From UBA6107 sp034430175 (GTDB lineage: Bacteria > Chloroflexota > Anaerolineae > Anaerolineales > Anaerolineaceae): a stretch of DNA of 64,000 nt. The translations under genes were made by a program, and so were the position numbers. Below, piece by piece: positions 43,449 through 51,800 of the stretch (position 1 is its first letter; every line of letters begins with the position of its first letter). The stretch spans positions 1-64,000 of the forward strand of contig DAOUFI010000018.1 in NCBI GenBank assembly GCA_034430175.1, written 5' to 3'. The notes beneath the pieces are model-generated. The model saw only the letters and a program-made list of their open reading frames with translations. It did not search any database and was not told the origin of the DNA.

Positions 43449-43454
43449 AGTATA
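43449..43454 (-). promoter_or_regulatory. -10 box of a likely leaderless YhhQ transcript, overlapping a divergent TATAAT
   Basis: TATACT on the minus strand ends 7 nt before the ATG at 43441. On the plus strand TATAAT at 43451-43456 overlaps it and could serve rsmE, whose ATG is 28 nt further. Confidence 0.4.
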
Positions 43455-43484
43455 ATCGGATTATCTTGATTTTATGGATTTTCC

Positions 43485-44246
43485 ATGCATCGATTTTTTT
43501 TACCACCCTCCTCATTTGAAGGCGCTTTGGTCACTTTCCCAAACGAGATAGGTCGTCAGATTCACCTTGTGTTACGCCTGAAGCCAGGTACAGAGGTGAT
43601 CGCGCTGGATGGCATGGGGATGGAGTATCGCGTGCGACTCACTGATGTGTCGTCAGATTCAACCAAAGGTGAGGTCGTGTCGCAATTAAGATCCGCTACA
43701 GAACCTCGCACGAAGCTGATCTTGCTCTTGTGCCTGACTCAGCGTGAAAAGTTCGAATGGATCTTGCAGAAGTGCGCCGAGATCGGCGTTGCTACCTTCA
43801 TTCCAGTCATTTCCAGTAGAAGTTTGGTACAATCCGCCCGAGAGGTGGAGGGTAAGTATGAACGTTGGCAACGCATCCTGCAGGAAGCGGCTGAACAATC
43901 CCACCGCGGGCTGGTCCCTGAACTGCGGGCGGTGCTTCATTTTGAAGACGCGCTGAAACTCCCGGAATTAGCGACTTGTTGCTGCCTTATCCCCTGGGAA
44001 GAGGAAAAGGGTGTCGGGTTGCGTGCTGCCCTCGCGCAGAAGACCTCAGCGGATGTAGCCTTGTTGGTGGGGCCGGAGGGGGGATTCTCTGAAAATGAGG
44101 TAAACAGCGCGAAATTGGCAGGGTTTATCCCGGTAACGCTCGGACCCAGAATCCTGCGCATGGAGACAGCCGCGATGGCGGCTGCAGCGTTGGTCCTCTA
44201 CGAACGCGGTGACATGGAAATGAGATCAAACCAGACGGCGGGGTAG
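43485..44246 (+). CDS. rsmE: 16S rRNA (uracil-1498-N3)-methyltransferase
   Basis: 253 residues of the SPOUT/RsmE family. The N-terminal PUA-like domain covers about 1-70, and the knot contains LVGPEGGFSENEV and LGPRILRMETAAMAA, both diagnostic. It methylates U1498 near the decoding site. Its last 21 bp overlap the convergent RsmF-like gene. Confidence 0.96.
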   Translation: MHRFFLPPSSFEGALVTFPNEIGRQIHLVLRLKPGTEVIALDGMGMEYRVRLTDVSSDSTKGEVVSQLRSATEPRTKLILLLCLTQREKFEWILQKCAEIGVATFIPVISSRSLVQSAREVEGKYERWQRILQEAAEQSHRGLVPELRAVLHFEDALKLPELATCCCLIPWEEEKGVGLRAALAQKTSADVALLVGPEGGFSENEVNSAKLAGFIPVTLGPRILRMETAAMAAAALVLYERGDMEMRSNQTAG

Positions 44247-45713
44247 CAGGTTCTTCAACCTGTCTTTGAGGAGCTTCCCCCGACCGAGTACCAATCCATC
44301 TGCTGAACGCACGACAATGGTTTTTCCTTTATTTTCTCCACTGGCTGCAAGATCAAAAAGGTCTTCACCTCGCGCGAATGTCGCGGTTTGTTGCTCATCC
44401 AGATTCGTGATGTTTTTTGTGAACCGATCCCCAAACCTTACCACCAGATCGTGTGAGGGGATTATTGCCCCATCTATCACTTCTCCCAACAGTATCCCCG
44501 TCGATTCCAGCGGCAGGGAGGCGAACTGAGCCAGCACGCGGTTGGGGAAGAGGAAAAGCTTCTCATACCGTTTCATGACGGTCATATTGTATTCAGCGAG
44601 TAAATCCGAGAGAAAGAATCCATATTCCCCTTCGAGTGATTGCTCGATTGCCTTTGTGTTGGTCACAATCTCGAATCCCGTTCTTTCTAATGGACGGCTG
44701 GGTGGATTGGTATTGGGCAAATCCAGGCTCGATGTTTTTCTGAGCAGGCAGGCGAAGAAGCCAGCAGTATGCAGACGGTGAGGCCATAAACGCAACGAAC
44801 CGGCAACCTCGGGCAGGTAATCCAATTCTCCATATCGGACAATGCCCGTCATTTCAGTAGGCAAAGAAATTGGGATTCTCTGCACCTCAACAGCTTTCCT
44901 GAATTGGTGTAGCACCGCGTCAATGACCCCTTCATCCTCTTCTGGCAGCAGCGTGCAGGTGGAGTAGACTACCTCACCGCCAACCTTCACGGCCTGTAGC
45001 GCGCTGGTGAGAAGGGCTGTCTGACGTTTGGCCAGTTGCAGGCTCTCCTTCTCAGTCACCGGGCGTAGATCGTGGCTTTCTGCCACGCGAAGCCCTTGCA
45101 TACTGCAAGGCGCGTCGATCAGCACACGATCAAAGGTTTCAGGGAACCACGCGCCGAATTTCTCACCGGGGAACTGGCTGATGGCGGTGTTCATCGCACC
45201 CCAGTTTTGCAACACAATACGGAGCGCGGGGATGCGTCCCTGGCTGGAGTCGTTGGCCATCACCAATCCGTGGTCCAAGCCTCGTGCCACAAGATGAGTT
45301 GTTTTACCCCCAGGCGAGGCGGCCAGGTCGAGGGTCAACCCGGGTTCTTCCGCGGTAAAGGTGAAAAGTTCTGGCGGTAGCATCGAAGCAGCTTCTTGAA
45401 TATAGTAATATCCCAGGCGGTGCTCCGGGGTTTGACTCACAGGGGTGCCCTGACTGTCATCCACCCGATATCCATTATTGCAGAAGGGGATCGATTCGAT
45501 CTGCCAGCCATACCGGTGTTGCCAACGCTCAATGGCGCCGGTTTTCAATTTGAGCGGATTGACGCGTATCGCCGGAAGCAATGGACGCTTGACTTCGTCT
45601 TGCAGCAGACGGAATTCTTCTGCAGATAGCAGCGGCTCGAAGCACCGCATCGACTGGTTCAGTGCTTCTTCAGGGGTGATCTCAGGTGTGGTTTTTTTGT
45701 TCTTTCGCTTCAT
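44226..45713 (-). CDS. RNA m5C methyltransferase (RsmF-like)
   Basis: 495 residues from the ATG at 45713, one base after the stop of the upstream gene. The SAM site is DLAASPGGKTTHL, the first cysteine motif is DAPCSMQG (usually DAPCSGxG), and the catalytic cysteine lies in VYSTCTLLPEED. The ~170-residue C-terminal part matches the RsmF-type extension. Methylates a cytosine at C5 in rRNA or tRNA; the position is not shown. Last gene of the tgt operon. The Met-Gln in motif IV is a mild departure from the consensus. Confidence 0.9.
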   Translation of the reverse strand: MKRKNKKTTPEITPEEALNQSMRCFEPLLSAEEFRLLQDEVKRPLLPAIRVNPLKLKTGAIERWQHRYGWQIESIPFCNNGYRVDDSQGTPVSQTPEHRLGYYYIQEAASMLPPELFTFTAEEPGLTLDLAASPGGKTTHLVARGLDHGLVMANDSSQGRIPALRIVLQNWGAMNTAISQFPGEKFGAWFPETFDRVLIDAPCSMQGLRVAESHDLRPVTEKESLQLAKRQTALLTSALQAVKVGGEVVYSTCTLLPEEDEGVIDAVLHQFRKAVEVQRIPISLPTEMTGIVRYGELDYLPEVAGSLRLWPHRLHTAGFFACLLRKTSSLDLPNTNPPSRPLERTGFEIVTNTKAIEQSLEGEYGFFLSDLLAEYNMTVMKRYEKLFLFPNRVLAQFASLPLESTGILLGEVIDGAIIPSHDLVVRFGDRFTKNITNLDEQQTATFARGEDLFDLAASGENKGKTIVVRSADGLVLGRGKLLKDRLKNLLPRRLV

Positions 45714-45714
45714 T

Positions 45715-46536
45715 TCACTTCTCGATACAGAAGACGATTTCATTGCTGAATTCGATCTCACTGACCTTCCACGGCAAGCCTGCGATTGTCTCCATCACCA
45801 GACGTCTGTGCTGCTCCAATTTGGGGTGTTTCCCGGTCAGGCTAGTAGTGGGCAGAGAGACCAGCAATATCTTGCATTTTAAGCTCTGCCAGAATGCACG
45901 GTTGCAGCCGTGTCGGCGTTGCTCAAATCGGTGTGCCTCCTTGAAAAAGAACGCGACATCGCATTCGATCTGTGGAGGGTTCACCAGGATGTCCTGGTTG
46001 AATGCCAGCGGTTCCAGGTTGTTTAACTGGAAGAAGTGATTGATCAGGTCCAGGCGAGGCTGGTGGATGTCATAGGCATAATATCGTGTTCCCGCGCTCA
46101 ATCCCATCCATGGCAGCGCGAAGGGGTTTAGCGCGCAAGCCAGGTCCATGATCGTGGCTGGATTGCCGACGTGGGTAAACAGACGCGGATAGAAGTCATC
46201 GAGCAGGGGCAGACGTTCGCGCGTGGAAGCGTGGCTGGACAACAGCTCACGGCAAAGCTGCCGAATCTCGGCAGGGTTGCCTCTGTGATAGGTTTCATCC
46301 AGTTTCTGCGAATAGACAGCGTAGTCCGGGTCACCCAGGTAGGTGGCGGTGAGGTTGTGCAGCTTTTCGCGCACGATCTGTTCCACCTCGCGCGGGTTTG
46401 ATGTGATAGTCTGCGCCTGGGTGATCAGATCTTTGATCGTGGCTGCCGGCATTTTCATCGAACGATATTTTCGTGAATCGAGCAGTTTCGCGGTCAGTTC
46501 TGTTACGAAATCGGCATCCAGCGAAGTCTTGGCCAT
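45715..46536 (-). CDS. Arm/Rmt-family 16S rRNA (guanine-1405-N7)-methyltransferase paralog 1, divergent
   Basis: 273 residues of the FmrO/ArmA/Rmt family (PF07091). Signatures: SHASTRERLPLLDDFY at 101-116, then the SAM site MDLACALNPFALPWM at 130-144 and YAYDIHQPRLDLINHFF. Members methylate N7 of G1405 and give high aminoglycoside resistance. Here the SAM motif has Ala where the family has Gly (ACGLNP), and the usual LLLK...LE motif is FFFKEAHRFEQ at 196-206, so activity or target may differ. It starts one base after the stop of paralog 2. Chromosomal position among rRNA-modification genes suggests an intrinsic, not acquired, gene. Confidence 0.85.
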   Translation of the reverse strand: MAKTSLDADFVTELTAKLLDSRKYRSMKMPAATIKDLITQAQTITSNPREVEQIVREKLHNLTATYLGDPDYAVYSQKLDETYHRGNPAEIRQLCRELLSSHASTRERLPLLDDFYPRLFTHVGNPATIMDLACALNPFALPWMGLSAGTRYYAYDIHQPRLDLINHFFQLNNLEPLAFNQDILVNPPQIECDVAFFFKEAHRFEQRRHGCNRAFWQSLKCKILLVSLPTTSLTGKHPKLEQHRRLVMETIAGLPWKVSEIEFSNEIVFCIEK

Positions 46537-46537
46537 G

Positions 46538-47353
46538 TTATTTTCGCACCAAAAAAGCCAGTTCGCCTGGGAATTCGAACCGTTCGACCTTCCAGAACTG
46601 ACCAGCCATCAATTCATTGAAATGTGTTTCATAATTCCGCGCCATCCCTTTGGATCGTCCTCCCAGGCTGTGCGCTGGAAAAGAGACGAGGATGGTTTCA
46701 GCGTTCAATCCTTCGAGCAGGCGTCTCCCCGCTGATTTGTCCACCTGTTCGAGGCAGGGGATGGTTTTGAGTAAAAGCGCCAGTTGAACATGTTCGGAGG
46801 GGATTGATTGGGTCAGATCGCACAAGCTGGCTTTGCCATTGATCCCGAAATGATCGAAAAAGACTTGCAAATATCCAGTCATATCAGAATAGATATCACA
46901 CGCGGAATATGTAAAGTCTTTTGCTAGCGGCATCCAGGGCAGGTTGAGCGGGTTCAATCCGCAAGCCAGATCGAGAACCGAGTGGATTGGCGCGAGTGAA
47001 GCCAGGGTTTGCTTGAAGAACGTTTCGTGGATGGACAACCGTTCTGAGGTGGAGGCATGCAGGCGCATATTCATGCGCAGGAATTCTCGCGTTTTCGGAT
47101 TAGATAAGTCTTTGGGAAGAGCTCTCAATTGTTCCAACCAGGCAGTGTAGGGAATGGGTTTCTCTTGGTACGAAGCACCCACCTGGTGCAGTTTATTGCG
47201 CGTTGTTTTGACCGCTTCCTTGAGCGAACTGCGTTTGGCCAGCTCGGCTTTGCCGATTGACGCGATCGTGTTTTCATCGATGGCTGCGTATTTTTCGCCC
47301 TGTCGAACCAGACGCACCAGTTCATCCACCATCTCAGTGGTGATCGAGTTCAT
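46538..47353 (-). CDS. Arm/Rmt-family 16S rRNA (guanine-1405-N7)-methyltransferase paralog 2, canonical
   Basis: 271 residues of the same family. All usual motifs are present: HASTSERLSI at 99-108, the SAM site LDLACGLNPLNLPWM at 127-141, LLLKTIPCLEQ at 193-203 and SFPAHSLGGRSKGM at 224-237. This is the likely active G1405 N7-methylase and would predict resistance to 4,6-disubstituted aminoglycosides. Its ATG overlaps the tgt stop codon. The pair arose by tandem duplication followed by strong divergence. Confidence 0.88.
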   Translation of the reverse strand: MNSITTEMVDELVRLVRQGEKYAAIDENTIASIGKAELAKRSSLKEAVKTTRNKLHQVGASYQEKPIPYTAWLEQLRALPKDLSNPKTREFLRMNMRLHASTSERLSIHETFFKQTLASLAPIHSVLDLACGLNPLNLPWMPLAKDFTYSACDIYSDMTGYLQVFFDHFGINGKASLCDLTQSIPSEHVQLALLLKTIPCLEQVDKSAGRRLLEGLNAETILVSFPAHSLGGRSKGMARNYETHFNELMAGQFWKVERFEFPGELAFLVRK

Positions 47354-48450
47354 GCCTGCCTCATGCGGATGCGGTCGCAGAGTTGGGTCATGAAGCGCAG
47401 GTTGTGTAGAGTAGCCAAACGCATAAAGAGCGAATCACCCATCTTGAACAGGTGATGCAGGTAACCCAGCGAGTAATTGGTGCAACACGGACAATCGCAG
47501 TATTCCGAGATGGCTCGGTCGCGGTGCATGTGTTCCTCATCGTTGATATAAAGGTACTTCAACCAATCCCCGCTCAATCCGCCGTGCGCCGAATCGGGAG
47601 AATTGACAAAGGTAAACAATCGCCCATGGCGTGCGTCGCGGGTGGGCATGGCACAATCAAAGATATCGTAACCGAGATCGAAACAGGTTAAAACGTTTTC
47701 AGGGTGACCAATCCCTAGCGCGTGCATTGGAAATTCCACGGGGATGATCTCCCGTGTGTACCCGACGATCTCGGTCAGCAGGTGATTCTCTTTATCCAGC
47801 GGCCAACCGCCGAACCCAAAACCGTCAAAACCGATCTCGAGCAGCGCCTCGGCGCATTTCAAGCGCAAATCCTTATATCCACCGCCCTGAACGACTGCGT
47901 AAAGCCGTGGTCGGGATTCTTCACTGAGTTTCTTCTGTTCAATGATGCGGGTGAATTCTTTTTTTCCAAGCCTTGCCCACTTTATGGTACGCTCAACTGA
48001 AGTTTTTTGTTCCTCGTACCCCTCATCCACGTGGGTGCAGTCGTCCAGGCAGATGACCACGTCGCTGCCAAACCCTAATTGCAGTTGTACCGATTTTTCT
48101 GGGGTGAGCTGGTACTTACGCTGGCTGCCCTCCGGCTGAAAGATGATGCCTTTTTCCTGAAGGCTGCCGAATTTTGGATTTTGTCGGATCAGCGAATACG
48201 CCTGGAAGCCACCTGAATCGGTGACCAGCGATCGATCCCAATGGCTCATCTTATGCAATCCACCCAGGCTCTGGATGATAGCCGAGCCGGGTTTCTGCAT
48301 CAAGTGAAAAGTATTCATCACCAGAGCTTCGACGCCGACAGCTTTTAGGTCTTCACTATCCACCGACCGCACTACCCCAAAGGTAGCGTCGGGCAAAAAG
48401 AGGGGAGAGGGCAGGTCGCCCTGCGGGAGGCGCATCATTCGCGTGGTCAT
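47350..48450 (-). CDS. tgt: Queuine/preQ1 tRNA-guanine transglycosylase
   Basis: 366 residues. SLVTDSGGFQAYS near 77-89, CLDDCTH around 134, GFGFGGWPLDKENHLLTEI, and MPTRDARHGRLF are the bacterial TGT signatures. The zinc site CDCPCC with a following His is complete. It swaps guanine-34 for preQ1 (or queuine) in GUN tRNAs. Operon leader for the two Rmt paralogs and the RsmF-like gene. AGGAAAA lies before the ATG. Confidence 0.95.
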   Translation of the reverse strand: MTTRMMRLPQGDLPSPLFLPDATFGVVRSVDSEDLKAVGVEALVMNTFHLMQKPGSAIIQSLGGLHKMSHWDRSLVTDSGGFQAYSLIRQNPKFGSLQEKGIIFQPEGSQRKYQLTPEKSVQLQLGFGSDVVICLDDCTHVDEGYEEQKTSVERTIKWARLGKKEFTRIIEQKKLSEESRPRLYAVVQGGGYKDLRLKCAEALLEIGFDGFGFGGWPLDKENHLLTEIVGYTREIIPVEFPMHALGIGHPENVLTCFDLGYDIFDCAMPTRDARHGRLFTFVNSPDSAHGGLSGDWLKYLYINDEEHMHRDRAISEYCDCPCCTNYSLGYLHHLFKMGDSLFMRLATLHNLRFMTQLCDRIRMRQA

Positions 48451-48549
48451 GAATTTTTCCTATGACGTATTATAAATGAAAGGAGGACATTTCTCCCTGC
48501 TGACATCCGTTATAATTCGTTTGCCTTGATTGAATCAAGGCGGACAACC

Positions 48550-50292
48550 ATGACTCATTTTTTTGAAATTGACAATCTCACATTTAGCCATCCGATGGGA
48601 GGCGAAAAACGACGTCCTGCATTGAAGGATGTCTCATTCAGAGTAACCGAGGGAGAATGGATCGCGCTCATTGGTGCCAATGGCTCCGGTAAGACCACCC
48701 TGGCTCGCCACCTGAATGGCTTGTTCACCCCAACCCATGGCCGCGTGCTTGTCAATGGATTGGATACTTCTGAGTCTGCTCATCTACCCCAGATCAGATC
48801 ACTGGTGGGTATGGTCTTTCAATCCCCCGAAGATCAGATCGTTTCTTCTCTCGTTTTGGAAGATACAGCTTTTGGCCCTGAAAATATGGCTCTGCCCCAG
48901 GACGAGATCCAATCGCGCGTCGAGGCCGCGCTGCGTGAGGTGCGAATGTGGGATCACCGCGAAAAGGCACCCCATCTGCTCTCTGCCGGTCAAATTCAAC
49001 GGGTGGCGCTGGCCGGTGTTTTGGCAATGCAGCCCCGATGCATTATTTTCGATGAAACTACAGCCATGCTCGACCCGATGGGCAAACGAGCTGTCTTGAA
49101 CCGTATGCAGAATTTACATCGGGCGGGTATTACCATCATCATGATCACACACTCGATGGATGAAGCCGTTCTGGCAGAGCGTGCTATCGTGTTGGATGAA
49201 GGCCATCTGGTGATGGATGGCAAACCGGAAGCGATCTTTAGAGACGATGTTCTTTTAAAGCGTTGCTATTTGGAAATCCCCGCGTTTCTCCATGCCGGAC
49301 GCCTGCTTGAGAAATATTTCTCGATCCCTGCCAATCAGTACACCGATATGGCACAAATCATGGCTGCCATTCCGGTCAACCCCGATACCTCAACAAAATC
49401 CATACCCGTTGCTGTCATTGCTCATTCTGATGATGCTGTTTTGGTGGAAGTTAGCGAACTTAATCATGTGTATCAGGCAGGTACGCCCTTCGAAAGCCAA
49501 TCGCTTTCGGGAGTGTCTTTCCAGGCATACAAGGGAAAGGTGCACGGTCTGGTTGGCGCCACCGGATCCGGCAAGTCGACCCTTCTGCAGCACCTCAATG
49601 GGCTCTACCTGCCACAATCTGGAAAGGTAAAGGTGGGCGATTTTGATCTACACGATCCCAACGTGGATATTCGCGCGCTGCGCCGTTACGTGGGGATCGT
49701 CTTTCAGAATCCCGAAGCTTTCTTCTTCGAGCATTTTGTGGGTGATGAGATCGCTTTTGGCCCAAAACAGCTCTACGGCAGGGATGGTTTGCGCGAACGG
49801 GTACGAAGCGCCATGGAACAGGTAGGGCTGGATTTTGAAGAGTTCAAGGATCGTTCCACTTTGACATTGAGCGGAGGGGAAAAACGCAAGGTGGCTCTGG
49901 CTTCCGCGCTGGCATTGACCCCTGGGCTGCTTGTTCTGGACGAGCCAAGCGCTGGCCTGGATCCGCAGTCGCGCAGCAACTTGCTGCAAACGCTGCGTGG
50001 CTTGCACGAAAATGGCTTGGAAGTATTCCTCTCTTCGCACAACATGGATGACATAGCCGTCCTATCGGATCACATGACGCTGCTCGACCATGGTGTCAGT
50101 TTGGCCAGTGGTCCGGTCAGCTCAATATTTAGTTCCGCCGCTCTCATGGAGGAAGCCAATCTGATTGCTCCTCCGGGAGCTCTCTTCGCCCAGGCATTAA
50201 GGCAAAAAGGGTGGCCGCTCTCACCGGAATGCATCACCTTCACCAATGTTGAAAAGTGTCTGCAAAATCTCCGAGCGGGGGGGCAACAATGA
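48550..50292 (+). CDS. ECF transporter ATPase, fused double ABC domain (EcfA-A')
   Basis: 580 residues from ATG 48550, AAGGCGG upstream; a TTG at 48526 is less likely. First domain: GANGSGKTT, LSAGQIQRVALAG, IIFDETTAMLDP. Second domain: GATGSGKST, LSGGEKRKVALAS, LLVLDEPSAGLDP. Both catalytic sets are complete. It powers vitamin or metal uptake with the T and S proteins next to it. A TATAAT lies about 35 bp upstream. Fusion of the two ATPases into one chain is well known in this class. Confidence 0.95.
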   Translation: MTHFFEIDNLTFSHPMGGEKRRPALKDVSFRVTEGEWIALIGANGSGKTTLARHLNGLFTPTHGRVLVNGLDTSESAHLPQIRSLVGMVFQSPEDQIVSSLVLEDTAFGPENMALPQDEIQSRVEAALREVRMWDHREKAPHLLSAGQIQRVALAGVLAMQPRCIIFDETTAMLDPMGKRAVLNRMQNLHRAGITIIMITHSMDEAVLAERAIVLDEGHLVMDGKPEAIFRDDVLLKRCYLEIPAFLHAGRLLEKYFSIPANQYTDMAQIMAAIPVNPDTSTKSIPVAVIAHSDDAVLVEVSELNHVYQAGTPFESQSLSGVSFQAYKGKVHGLVGATGSGKSTLLQHLNGLYLPQSGKVKVGDFDLHDPNVDIRALRRYVGIVFQNPEAFFFEHFVGDEIAFGPKQLYGRDGLRERVRSAMEQVGLDFEEFKDRSTLTLSGGEKRKVALASALALTPGLLVLDEPSAGLDPQSRSNLLQTLRGLHENGLEVFLSSHNMDDIAVLSDHMTLLDHGVSLASGPVSSIFSSAALMEEANLIAPPGALFAQALRQKGWPLSPECITFTNVEKCLQNLRAGGQQ

Positions 50293-51110
50293 ACCAGTTC
50301 GAGTTCCTGCCCCTGGTGACCATAGGGCAATACGTCCCCAATGGATCCATCGTGCATCGGGTTGACGCGCGCACCAAACTGATCGTCTTCGCGGCATTGC
50401 TCGTTGCGATCACTTTTACGCCATCACTGGTGGGTCTATTGGTGGCTCTGGTAGCTTTATTGATTGGAATCCTTGCTGCCAGGATCAGCCTGAAGGTGAT
50501 GCTCAAAGGGCTGCTTGTCCCTTTGCCCTTCCTTGTTCTGATCGTATTATTGCAGTTACTTTTCTTTAATCCCCAGGTAGAGTCAGCAACTCTATTCTCG
50601 TGGTGGATCATCCGTCTCACCCAGGCCGGACTCAATTCAGCTATTATCATGCTTTTACGATTCATTGATTTAATCTTTTGCTTGAGCCTCTCATCTTTTT
50701 GCGTCTCTACCTCCGAGATGATTACTGGGCTGGATTTACTACTTTCTCCATTACGCCGGCTTGGGATTAAGACAATGGATCTGGTGATGATGATCCAGGT
50801 CACCTTGCGCTTCCTGCCGCTTTTGGCTATTTCCGCGGAGCGGATTGCCAAGGCTCAGGCATCACGAGGTGCGCAGTGGGGAACTGGTAAGAGTGGACTG
50901 ATCGCTCAGATCAGGAAGATCATTCCATTGATCGTGCCGCTTTTTGTTACCAGCCTGCGCCGCGCTGAAAGCATGGCTCTGGCCATGGACGCGCGTGCTT
51001 ACGGTCTAAAAGACCGACGGACGAGTATTTACGAACTAGTTTACAATCCTCGCGACACCTGGTTTTTATTGATTGGTCTTGGGTTTACCCTGACGACAAT
51101 CTTGTTATAA
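50289..51110 (+). CDS. ECF transporter T component (EcfT)
   Basis: 273 residues from ATG 50289, overlapping the ATPase stop. Five to six helices; the coupling helices carry the Ala-Arg-Gly (ARG) type signatures AKAQASRGAQWG and AMALAMDARAYG, the second of which contacts the ATPase. Anchors the S component to the ATPases. Confidence 0.93.
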   Translation: MNQFEFLPLVTIGQYVPNGSIVHRVDARTKLIVFAALLVAITFTPSLVGLLVALVALLIGILAARISLKVMLKGLLVPLPFLVLIVLLQLLFFNPQVESATLFSWWIIRLTQAGLNSAIIMLLRFIDLIFCLSLSSFCVSTSEMITGLDLLLSPLRRLGIKTMDLVMMIQVTLRFLPLLAISAERIAKAQASRGAQWGTGKSGLIAQIRKIIPLIVPLFVTSLRRAESMALAMDARAYGLKDRRTSIYELVYNPRDTWFLLIGLGFTLTTILL

Positions 51111-51138
51111 AAAAGGACACGTTTCCGTGTCCTTGGTT
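51110..51138. terminator. Bidirectional terminator between EcfT and the S component
   Basis: AAGGACAC / GTGTCCTT perfect stem with A-run before and TTGGTTTC after. Confidence 0.8.
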
Positions 51139-51139
51139 T

Positions 51140-51697
51140 CTACAAATCCGCACCTTTTTTCTTGCCAATTTGCAGTTGAAGCGTGACTCCCACGATCACC
51201 AGTGTGAGCACGGCGGCGATCGCGGCTTCCGGCAGACCATTGGTCACTGCCGATGCGCCAATCAAAGGCCAGGGATAGATCTTGAACAAACCGAGCATTC
51301 CCAAGACCAATACAGTATTGGTGAGACTGCCAGCCAACCCAGAAAGGATCAAACCGACCACCGGGATCTTTTTGAGAGAGTTCCAAACCAGCCAGGATAC
51401 CGGACCAATCACGAGACGGGGCAGCACTGAAATCAGCGGGTTGGTGAATACGGTATCACCCGGTGCCGTGGGGGCAATGGCGGCTTGTAGCATGCTTGTC
51501 AGACCAAAGATCAACCCGATGCCCATGCCCACCCAGGGACCTTCGAGAACCGCGCCAATAATGACCGGAACTGCCATGATGGTGAATGAAAATGCGCTAA
51601 ACCAGGTGATATATCCCCAGTGGGTAATTCCTAAAAGGATGGTAACGGCGCTTAAAGCGCCAGCGATCGCGATCTTCCTTGTTCTCTCTTGAGCCAT
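51140..51697 (-). CDS. ECF transporter S component
   Basis: 185 residues, six helices, of the ECF substrate-binding family (PF12822-like). The N-terminal TRKIAIAGALSAVTILLGITHWGYI carries the Ala-x3-Ala pattern (AIAGALSA) that docks on EcfT. Convergent with ecfT, completing the transporter. The substrate cannot be told; no riboswitch is seen upstream. GGAGGG precedes the ATG. Confidence 0.88.
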   Translation of the reverse strand: MAQERTRKIAIAGALSAVTILLGITHWGYITWFSAFSFTIMAVPVIIGAVLEGPWVGMGIGLIFGLTSMLQAAIAPTAPGDTVFTNPLISVLPRLVIGPVSWLVWNSLKKIPVVGLILSGLAGSLTNTVLVLGMLGLFKIYPWPLIGASAVTNGLPEAAIAAVLTLVIVGVTLQLQIGKKKGADL

Positions 51698-51800
51698 TAA
51701 AGCCCTCCATGTAACTGTCTCGTAGTGTTCAACACCATTACGCGATTATCGATTCAATTTTATCTTAATTGGGCGCTCGCAGATTAAAAAAGCTGGAGAA

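Noticed and set aside
48451..48549. Riboswitch ahead of the ECF transporter
   Set aside because: The 99-bp gap holds promoter-like TATAAT boxes but none of the conserved cores of vitamin riboswitches.
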